From assembly GCA_041392475.1 (NCBI GenBank), contig JAWKLZ010000001.1, positions 3,224,001-3,288,000 of the forward strand: DNA of 64,000 bases, given 5' to 3'. The notes beneath the pieces are model-generated. The model was not told the DNA's origin. It worked only from the letters and a program-made list of their open reading frames with translations, and did no database searches. The translations under genes were made by a program, and so were the position numbers. Of the stretch, positions 35,769-42,526 are shown one piece after another. Numbering within the stretch: the stretch's first letter is position 1; each line of letters opens with the position of its first letter. The stretch is from Chitinophagales bacterium (GTDB lineage: Bacteria > Bacteroidota > Bacteroidia > Chitinophagales > UBA2359).

Positions 35769-38417
35769 GTGGCAAGACCAAAAAACACAACAAGCGGCAA
35801 AAAAAAAGCGGGCGCAAAAGAAACGCCCTTGATGAAACAATACAATACCATCAAGAAAAAATACCCTGATGCGATATTGCTGTTTCGAGTCGGCGATTTT
35901 TATGAAACCTTCGGTCCCGATGCCGTCACTACGGCAGCCGTACTCGGCATCACCCTCACCAAACGCCACAACGGGGCTGCCTCCGAAATAGAACTTGCAG
36001 GTTTTCCGCACCACGCACTCGACACCTACCTCCCCAAGCTGGTCAGAGCAGGTTATCGAGCAGCCATCTGTGAACAGTTGGAAGACCCCAAAATGACCAA
36101 AACTTTGGTGAAAAGAGGCGTAACTGAATTGGTTACACCAGGCGTAGCCCTCAGCGATAAAATACTGAACCACAAGACCAACAACTACTTGGCAGCCGTT
36201 CACTTCTCCAAACGCACCATCGGACTATCCTTTGCGGACATATCGACAGGCGAATTTTTGGTGACACAGGGCAATGCAGATTACATTGACAAACTACTGC
36301 AAAGTTTTCAACCCTCCGAAGTCATCTATTCCAAAAACCATTTGGAGGACTTCAAAGAATATTTCGGTGATAAATTTTACACCTATCCACTTGAAGATTG
36401 GGTATTTGCGCCCGATTTTACCCGTGAATTGCTCCTGCGGCATTTTCAGACCCAAACCCTCAAAGGTTTTGGCGTAGAAGGATTGGACATCGGCAATGTG
36501 GCAGCAGGTTCGATCATCCATTATCTCGGCACGACCGAACACGCCAACTTGCAGCATTTCACCGCATTGGGGCGATTGAAGCAAGACAAATACGTGTGGC
36601 TCGACCGTTTCACCATCCGCAATCTCGAACTACTTGAAAACCCTCATGATAGTGGTACACCTCTCATAAAAGTGCTCGACCAAACCATTTCTCCAATGGG
36701 TTCACGCCTCCTCCGCAAGTGGATTGTACTGCCATTGAAGGACATACGAGCCATCGGCAATCGGCACAGCATGGTCGAGTATTTCATGCAGCAAGAGGAA
36801 TTTAAGGATAAAATGATTCAGCAGATTCAGCAAATTGGTGACATCGAACGCTTGATAGCCAAAGTGCCGATGGGCAAAATCACCCCTCGCCAAGTTGCCC
36901 AATTGAAGAAGGCCCTCTTTGCGATTGAGCCGATTCAAAAAATGTGTGAGGAAGCCTCCAATGAGATTCTGAACCGAATGGGTGAACAACTCAATCCCTG
37001 CAAAATCATCCGCAGCAAAATCGAAAAGGAACTCATTGAAGAACCTCCTGTGGCACTCAACAAAGGCAGTGTGATTCGAGAAGGCGTTTCAGAAGAATTG
37101 GACGAATTGAGGCGATTGACCAAAACCAGCAAAGATTTTCTATTGGAAATCCAACAGCGGGAAATTGAAAATACGGGCATTACTTCACTCAAAATCAGCT
37201 TCAACAATGTATTTGGCTACTACCTCGAAGTCCGAAACCGCTTCAAAAGCCAAGTTCCAAAAGAATGGATTCGCAAGCAAACGCTGGTCAGTTCTGAACG
37301 CTACATCACCCAAGAATTGAAGGAATACGAGGAAAAAATATTGGGGGCAGAAGAAAAAATATTGGAAATTGAAAGCCAATTGTTTGAAGCATTGGTGGCA
37401 AGCCTCAACACTTATATTCGCCCGATTCAACTCAATGCTGCTTTGATTGCTCAATTGGATTGTTTGCTTTCTTTCGCTCGTGCTGCAATCCGAAACAACT
37501 ACTTCAAACCCCAAATCAACGACAGTCTCATCCTCGACATCAAAGCAGGACGGCATCCTGTGATTGAGCAGCAAATGAAAATTGGAGAAGAATACGTACC
37601 CAACGACATTTATTTGGACAGCGATAGTCATCAATTACTCATCGTTACGGGGCCGAATATGGCGGGAAAATCGGCTTTGTTGCGGCAGGCGGCGCTGATA
37701 GTAATCATGGCGCAAATGGGCAGTTTTGTTCCCGCAGCGGTTGCCAAATTGGGGATTACCGACAAAGTTTTCACAAGAGTAGGTGCTTCGGACAATATCA
37801 GTTCGGGTGAGTCGACCTTCATGGTAGAGATGAACGAAACGGCAAGCATTATGAACAACATTTCGGAACGCAGCTTGATTTTGCTGGACGAAATTGGAAG
37901 AGGAACAAGCACTTACGATGGCATTTCAATTGCTTGGGCATTGGCAGAATACCTTCACAACCATCCCAAAGCACAACCCAAAACGCTTTTTGCAACCCAC
38001 TACCACGAACTGACCGAACTCTCCAACAAATTCGAGCGCATCAAAAATTTCCACATTTCGACCAAAGAGATTGGCAACAAGGTGATTTTCTTGCGGAAGT
38101 TGGTGCCTGGTGGCGCATTGCGGAGTTTTGGTATTCACGTTGCCCAAATGGCGGGAATGCCCAAGCAGATTTTGAAGCGGGCAAACGAGATTCTGGCACA
38201 ATTGGAAGACAAGGGTTTGGCTTCTGACCAAATCAGTACACAATTGAAGCAAATGCCCGAAGCATCGCCCTATCAATTGAGCATTTTTGAGGTAAACAAT
38301 CCCAAAATGCAAAAGGTGGAGGCTTTGTTGTCAAAAATTGATGTGAATACGCTTACACCAATTGAAGCATTGTTGAAGTTGAACGAGTTGAAGCAAGCAT
38401 TGGAGCAAGAAGATTGA
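35769..38417 (+). CDS. mutS: DNA mismatch repair protein MutS
   Basis: MutS recognises mismatches and is an ABC-type ATPase. The mismatch-binding domain shows the Phe-x-Glu motif in FRVGDFYETFGPDA. The connector, lever and clamp domains follow, then the ATPase domain with Walker A TGPNMAGKSALLRQAAL, Walker B LILLDEIGRGTSTYDG and the FATHYHEL motif. The start is uncertain. A GTG at 35769 (MARPKNTTSGKKK, 882 residues) is chosen because homologues begin with a short basic stretch before TPLMKQYN; a TTG at 35718 and an ATG at 35832 are alternatives. Confidence 0.95.
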   Translation: MARPKNTTSGKKKAGAKETPLMKQYNTIKKKYPDAILLFRVGDFYETFGPDAVTTAAVLGITLTKRHNGAASEIELAGFPHHALDTYLPKLVRAGYRAAICEQLEDPKMTKTLVKRGVTELVTPGVALSDKILNHKTNNYLAAVHFSKRTIGLSFADISTGEFLVTQGNADYIDKLLQSFQPSEVIYSKNHLEDFKEYFGDKFYTYPLEDWVFAPDFTRELLLRHFQTQTLKGFGVEGLDIGNVAAGSIIHYLGTTEHANLQHFTALGRLKQDKYVWLDRFTIRNLELLENPHDSGTPLIKVLDQTISPMGSRLLRKWIVLPLKDIRAIGNRHSMVEYFMQQEEFKDKMIQQIQQIGDIERLIAKVPMGKITPRQVAQLKKALFAIEPIQKMCEEASNEILNRMGEQLNPCKIIRSKIEKELIEEPPVALNKGSVIREGVSEELDELRRLTKTSKDFLLEIQQREIENTGITSLKISFNNVFGYYLEVRNRFKSQVPKEWIRKQTLVSSERYITQELKEYEEKILGAEEKILEIESQLFEALVASLNTYIRPIQLNAALIAQLDCLLSFARAAIRNNYFKPQINDSLILDIKAGRHPVIEQQMKIGEEYVPNDIYLDSDSHQLLIVTGPNMAGKSALLRQAALIVIMAQMGSFVPAAVAKLGITDKVFTRVGASDNISSGESTFMVEMNETASIMNNISERSLILLDEIGRGTSTYDGISIAWALAEYLHNHPKAQPKTLFATHYHELTELSNKFERIKNFHISTKEIGNKVIFLRKLVPGGALRSFGIHVAQMAGMPKQILKRANEILAQLEDKGLASDQISTQLKQMPEASPYQLSIFEVNNPKMQKVEALLSKIDVNTLTPIEALLKLNELKQALEQED

Positions 38418-38419
38418 TT

Positions 38420-39271
38420 TTATTTTTTACCTAATTCTTTCATTTCCTTCTCCAATTCCAGCTTCAAATTGGGATAATCGGTAATCACTGCATCCACTCC
38501 CATTTCCAACAACCGCTGAATATCCGCCAATTCATTGACCGTCCATGTAATCAACAAAATACCTTTTTGATGGACTTTTTTCAACAATTCAGGCGTAATT
38601 TTTTTGTAATAAGGTGCATATACATTGGGTAAAAAACCAAGTTCCTGTAGATTCCATTCCAAACTTTTGTCATTGTCCACCAAAAGTGAAAGTGGCAAAC
38701 TCGGATTGATTTGCTTGAAGGCTTGCACGATTCGCACATCAAAAGACTGCACCAAAACTCTTCCTGCAATATTTGTGGCAATGATTAAATCATACACCAA
38801 TTGGGCAAATTCGGCAGGAGGTGGTTGAAAAATGAAATCTCCTTCTTCTCCTTCTGTTTTCACTTCAATGTTGTAAAACACTTTAGGCAGTTGGTGTTGT
38901 GCTACATATTGGTCACATACTTCAATGACTTCCTTCAACAAAGGTTTGTAAGCAGGGAAGGTTTGCTGCTGCGGAAATTTTGGATTTTGTCGCCGTCCAC
39001 AGTCGTATTGTCGAATCCGATTGTAGGTCATATCATACAATCGGAGGCTCTTTTCTTCTGTTTCCAAAACAGGTTCACCATTCGGCTTAGAACAATATAG
39101 GTGTGAAAACCATCCTTCGTGTGACACAACAACTTGCTGATCATTGCTGATGACAACATCGAGCTCAAAGGTGGTTACACCATATTCCAACGACTTCAAA
39201 AAGGCAGGAACCGTATTTTCAGGCATCAAACCCCTTGCCCCTCGATGACTTTGAAAGGTGAATTGATTCAT
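38420..39271 (-). CDS. Glycerophosphodiester phosphodiesterase
   Basis: GDPD enzymes hydrolyse glycerophosphodiesters to sn-glycerol 3-phosphate and an alcohol. The 283-residue protein has the GDPD signature at its start: SHRGARGLMPENTVPAF, then TTFELDVVISNDQQVVVSHE, giving the catalytic His, the metal ligands Glu and Asp and the second His. The C-terminus has the TIM-barrel end WTVNELADIQRLLEMGVDAVITDYPN. No signal peptide is evident, so it is probably cytoplasmic. It converges with mutS, with two bases between the stop codons. Confidence 0.95.
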   Translation of the reverse strand: MNQFTFQSHRGARGLMPENTVPAFLKSLEYGVTTFELDVVISNDQQVVVSHEGWFSHLYCSKPNGEPVLETEEKSLRLYDMTYNRIRQYDCGRRQNPKFPQQQTFPAYKPLLKEVIEVCDQYVAQHQLPKVFYNIEVKTEGEEGDFIFQPPPAEFAQLVYDLIIATNIAGRVLVQSFDVRIVQAFKQINPSLPLSLLVDNDKSLEWNLQELGFLPNVYAPYYKKITPELLKKVHQKGILLITWTVNELADIQRLLEMGVDAVITDYPNLKLELEKEMKELGKK

Positions 39272-39348
39272 ATATGTTTTGCTTTTATTTTTTTGAAGTT
39301 CTTAATCATGGAGCAAAATTGATAATTAATATGGTAATTTAAAAGTGT

Positions 39349-39356
39349 TATTTTTG
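39349..39356 (+). promoter_or_regulatory. -7 element of the patatin gene promoter
   Basis: TATTTTTG matches TAnnTTTG exactly and is 20 bases before the ATG at 39377. No good -33 TTTG is seen 19 bases upstream. Confidence 0.5.
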
Positions 39357-39376
39357 TTCAAATAAATCAATGTACC

Positions 39377-40831
39377 ATGAAAAAATATTATCAAATAATT
39401 TCCCTTATTGTAAACATCTATCTTTTTAGCGCTTGCAGCTCACAAATTGTTCCCGACCGTGATATATTCATAAAAGACGGAGAAACAGCACCGACCATAA
39501 AATTACACAAATACAAATCGGTGCAAGAACGCCCCAATCAAAACCCCAATTTGGCAGTAGCTTTGGCCATATCAGGTGGTGGTTCGAGGGCCTCCAATTT
39601 TGGAATTGGAGTCATGTTGGGTTTAGAGCAAATCATTCAGGAAAATGGCAACAATGTTTTGCAGGAAATAGACTACCTATCCACTGTGTCAGGTGGCGGA
39701 TTTGCAGGAGGAGCATACATCAATTCTCTTTTTGAACATTACTACACGAAAAATGACAAAAAATACGAATTGAATCAATATGTAAACCAACGAATAAAAG
39801 AAGATTTGGAGCATTCTTTTATGGGTTCAGTTTTGAAGAACTACCTCAACCCCAAAATCTGGTTCACCTTTGCAGATGATGGCGACATTCTCGAAAGAAC
39901 GATTGACAATACGGTATTAGGCTACAAGAGGCATAAAACAAATGCCAATTTGCGCGAAATGCCACAGCGAAGCATTACATTGGGCGATTTGTTTGTGGCC
40001 AAAACCGATACGAGCCACAAGGTCCTGTTTCCGATGATGTTTGCCAATGGTGCAATTATGGGAAAAATGGCGATTTTTCCTTTTTCACCCGACATTTTAC
40101 ACACCTACCAAATCAATGGCGTTACCCACCGATTGAAGAAAATTCATCCAATTGACCCTTATGATGTACCGTTATCGGTAGGAATCAAGGCTAGTGGTAG
40201 CTTTCCTGTGCTGATTTCAAACACTACTTTGATTAGCCGCTACAATCCCAAATTTAAGTACCTGCATATTGTAGATGGCGGTTTGGCAGACAATTATGGC
40301 TACCAAACCGCATTGGACATATTGAAGCAAGACAAAGTGGCTCAAAAAAAGGTGATGCTCATCATTGATGCCAACAATGACGGCATGACCAAAACTTTTT
40401 CTAAAGTGCAAAGTGGTACAAATATGTTCAAAGTCTTTGCCACATTACCCTACAGTGGCTTGAGTGCAAAAACGGCTACTTTGAAGCCCGAAGTTTTTGC
40501 AGAAAGCAGTGTCGTAGAAGTTGAACCCATTTTTCTTAGCTTCAATGTGCTGTTAGACAACAATGAAGTGCTTCCTCCCGAAAAAATTGACGTAAAAAAA
40601 GAACAAAAACGCCTTATTTATCAACTGACAACCAACATGAACAACATTTCCAAAAAGGATTTGCAGATTCTCTACGAACTCCTGACAAATGTTGGCACAA
40701 AATATACAATTACCCAAGATGAACAGGATTTGTTGTTGTTGGCAGGTCAAAAAATTGTGTTGATGCAAAAGGACAATATATTGGGCGTTTTGAAGGGCAA
40801 AGAATCAGAAGATAAAGAGGAGGAGGAATAA
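39377..40831 (+). CDS. Patatin-like phospholipase lipoprotein
   Basis: The 484-residue protein has an SPII signal with lipobox FSAC (Cys20). The patatin fold shows the oxyanion loop SGGGSRA (66-72), the nucleophile elbow STVSGGG with Ser105 and the catalytic Asp300 in VDGGLADNYG, so a Ser-Asp dyad is present. The elbow is TVSGG rather than the canonical GxSxG. A DXG motif and adequate length argue that it is still an active acylhydrolase on the envelope. The C-terminus is acidic (KGKESEDKEEEE). It stands alone, upstream of the RNA-like array. Confidence 0.88.
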   Translation: MKKYYQIISLIVNIYLFSACSSQIVPDRDIFIKDGETAPTIKLHKYKSVQERPNQNPNLAVALAISGGGSRASNFGIGVMLGLEQIIQENGNNVLQEIDYLSTVSGGGFAGGAYINSLFEHYYTKNDKKYELNQYVNQRIKEDLEHSFMGSVLKNYLNPKIWFTFADDGDILERTIDNTVLGYKRHKTNANLREMPQRSITLGDLFVAKTDTSHKVLFPMMFANGAIMGKMAIFPFSPDILHTYQINGVTHRLKKIHPIDPYDVPLSVGIKASGSFPVLISNTTLISRYNPKFKYLHIVDGGLADNYGYQTALDILKQDKVAQKKVMLIIDANNDGMTKTFSKVQSGTNMFKVFATLPYSGLSAKTATLKPEVFAESSVVEVEPIFLSFNVLLDNNEVLPPEKIDVKKEQKRLIYQLTTNMNNISKKDLQILYELLTNVGTKYTITQDEQDLLLLAGQKIVLMQKDNILGVLKGKESEDKEEEE

Positions 40832-41179
40832 TAGTGGATGCTTCGATGGTGTGAGAAAAAACTTTTTCATTTGCTTCAATAGTAAACTTCACAGAACCAT
40901 GTTTTTATGTGTCATTGCTAAAAAAGAATAAAAAAATACTAAAAAAAATAGTTGAAATGGAACTAATCAGCCCTTCAAAAGGTTGTACTATATGAAAGCC
41001 GCAAGGTACTACAAACAACAATTAAACATCTATCAATCAACAAAAAACAAATAAAATGACACAACAAATACACAACTCAAAACATCCTCCTTTACTTCAA
41101 TGAAAAATGCCATTAATTTTAGCAAATATTACATCCTACACTATTGAAGTAAATTACAATCCCACTGCAAATTCATACA
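40832..41179. other. Gene-free AT-rich region upstream of the repeat array
   Basis: No credible gene is seen. A 15-codon reading frame at 41056-41103 starting MTQQIHNSK lacks support. The stretch is rich in A and has no internal homology to the array copies. Confidence 0.5.
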
Positions 41180-41210
41180 TTTTTCAACTTGAATTTGTAG
41201 GTTAAATTTG
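41180..41210 (+). promoter_or_regulatory. Predicted promoter of the four-copy RNA array
   Basis: TTTT at 41180-41183 is followed by exactly 19 bases and TAAATTTG at 41203-41210, a near-consensus Bacteroidota promoter. Transcription would begin about 41217, some 19 bases before the closing stem of copy 1. Confidence 0.65.
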
Positions 41211-41235
41211 AAATTTCAAAAGTTTCCCATGTATT

Positions 41236-41472
41236 AAGTTTCATTAGCAACATATCAACTTCGGTGTTTCACCGCAGCAAACGGTAAAGTTCGACATACT
41301 TCACCACACACCAACGACAATCAGCATCTTCCGCTTCGGCTGCCTTAAATTTTAGGCTGTTGTTCGCTGAGAATGACATAGCACACAAAATTCAGCCTAA
41401 AATTTTAGGCAGCCGTGTTACAGATGCCTACAGCATTGCTGTCAGTCCTAAGCAAGTTTAGTAATGAAATTT
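41236..41472 (+). ncRNA. Structured repeat element, copy 1 (candidate ncRNA)
   Basis: This is the first of four related elements of 231-237 nt. The outer stem pairs AAGTTTCATTA (41236-41246) with TAATGAAATTT (41462-41472). A 5' hairpin CGGTG-TTT-CACCG follows. Next is a hairpin pairing GGTAAAGT with ACTTCACC. The variable arms at 41338-41359 and 41393-41414 are complementary at 21 of 22 positions. TCAGC (41321-41325) can pair with GCTGA (41366-41370), which lies between the variable arms, so the two helices form a pseudoknot. The 3' hairpins ACAGC-ATT-GCTGT and TTGCT...AGCAA are alternatives. This copy is the most divergent. Confidence 0.7.
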
Positions 41473-41500
41473 TGAAAGTTAATTTTTTAGTGTAAATTTG
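41471..41500 (+). promoter_or_regulatory. Possible second promoter, upstream of array copy 2
   Basis: TTTG at 41471-41474 is followed by 18 bases and TAAATTTG at 41493-41500. The start would be about 41507, roughly 43 bases before copy 2. It overlaps the tail of copy 1. Confidence 0.5.
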
Positions 41501-41549
41501 TTTCGTTCTTTGATTTTAGAATAAACCGATTGTTTATCAATCAAAAAAT

Positions 41550-41781
41550 AATTTCGTTAGCATTGTAAAAGCTGCGGTGTTTCGCCGTAGTAAGCAGTAA
41601 AGTTTGACATACTTCACTGAACACCAACGACAATCAGCGTCTTCTACTATGGGGGCCGTATTTCGACACCCCTCCACGCTGAATAGGCTGTTGCCCACTA
41701 TGGTAGAATAGAAATACGGCCCCCATAGTGCCAGCCGCCTACAGTATTGCTGTCAGTCCTCAGCAAGTTAGTAACGAAATT
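41550..41781 (+). ncRNA. Structured repeat element, copy 2 (candidate ncRNA)
   Basis: The outer stem AATTTCGTTA (41550-41559) pairs exactly with TAACGAAATT (41772-41781). The core CCAACGACAATCAGCGTCT is present. The variable arms at 41647-41664 and 41711-41728 are perfectly complementary over 18 bases and unrelated to those of the other copies. TCAGCGT (41634-41640) pairs with ACGCTGA (41676-41682), giving the pseudoknot order a-b-a'-b'. The 3' part GCCGCCTACAGTATTG...CAGTCCTCAGC is shared with copies 3 and 4, apart from a small rearrangement in copy 3. Confidence 0.72.
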
Positions 41782-41805
41782 TTTAATTTTTATTAAGGTA
41801 AAGAA

Positions 41806-42036
41806 GGTTTTTGTTAGCATCACAAACTGCGATGATTCGTCGCAGTCACAGTAAAGCTTTCCATACTTCACCGAAAGCCAACGACAATCAGCGTCTATAA
41901 GGTACTACGTACCTATTAGAACCTCTTACACGCTGAATAGACGTTGCCCACTTCATCACTTGCGAATAGGTACGTAGTACCTGATAGCCGCCTACAGTAT
42001 TGGCTCCAGTCCTCAGCCAGTTTAGTAATCAAAACC
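41806..42036 (+). ncRNA. Structured repeat element, copy 3 (candidate ncRNA)
   Basis: The outer stem GGTTTTTGTTA (41806-41816) pairs with TAATCAAAACC (42026-42036) apart from one mismatch and one wobble. The 5' hairpin CTGCGATG-ATT-CGTCGCAG is longer than in copy 1 and covaries with it. The variable arms are at 41900-41917 and 41965-41982 (18 bp, perfect). The pseudoknot partner pair is 41888-41894 with 41930-41936. The final hairpin has changed from TGCTG/CAGCA to TGGCT/AGCCA, a compensatory change that supports an RNA or single-stranded DNA fold. Confidence 0.72.
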
Positions 42037-42124
42037 TTTCTTTTTATTGAAGCAAGAAGCAGGATGTAAGAGGCAGGAAAAATCCTACTTCTTGTTTCTT
42101 ACATCTTACTTCACAATAAAATGG

Positions 42125-42356
42125 TTTCTGTTAGCATCAATAAAACGCCTAAGGCGATTCGCCTTAGCAGCAGTAAAGTTCAACATACTTCACTGAACAC
42201 CAACGACAATCAGCGTCTTCCACATTGGTAGGCCTTGGTTTGCAACTTTCTACGCTGAATAAGCGTGGCTCACGCCAATTATGTAAACCAAGGCCTACCA
42301 ATGCTACAGCCGCCTACAGTATTGCTGTCAGTCCTCAGCAAGTTTAGTAACAGAAA
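42125..42356 (+). ncRNA. Structured repeat element, copy 4 (candidate ncRNA)
   Basis: The outer stem TTTCTGTTA (42125-42133) pairs exactly with TAACAGAAA (42348-42356). The 5' hairpin CTAAGGCG-ATT-CGCCTTAG again differs in sequence but keeps its pairing. The variable arms are at 42223-42241 and 42285-42303 (19 bp perfect, extendable with wobbles). The pseudoknot pair is 42210-42216 with 42252-42258. The gap between copies 3 and 4 contains an unrelated imperfect inverted repeat (about 42049-42112). Confidence 0.72.
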
Positions 42357-42472
42357 TTTTATGGCTGAATGGCTATATGGTTAAACTGTTTTTCACAATT
42401 CAGTCATATAACAATTCAATAATTTCAACAGGTTAGTGGCAAATAACCGTTTTATATTTTTAGGTTTTTCAG

Positions 42473-42503
42473 GCTCGCAAGTGGTTGGCTTGCGAGCTTT
42501 TAT
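42473..42503 (+). terminator. Rho-independent-like terminator after the array
   Basis: GCTCGCAAG (42473-42481) and CTTGCGAGC (42489-42497) form a perfect 9-bp stem with a 7-base loop, followed by TTTTAT. It lies between array copy 4 and the start of the gene at 42527, so it could end the array transcript or attenuate read-through into that gene. Confidence 0.75.
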
Positions 42504-42526
42504 AAAAAACATCAAAAATCGTTCTC

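Noticed and set aside
41056..41103. Short reading frame starting MTQQIHNSK
   Set aside because: Fifteen codons without ribosome site, conserved features or coding bias; the region is A-rich by composition.
41236..42356. CRISPR array
   Set aside because: The repeat units are over 230 nt, differ from each other, and no Cas genes are near. There are no short identical repeats with unique spacers.
41236..42356. Integron attC array
   Set aside because: The units lack the GTTRRRY/RYYYAAC core sites, there are no cassette genes between them, and no integrase is seen.
41236..42356. IS110 bridge RNA or TIGR guide array
   Set aside because: No IS110 recombinase or Tas protein is present, and bridge-RNA guide loops are not 18-22-bp self-complementary arms. 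Kept only as analogies.
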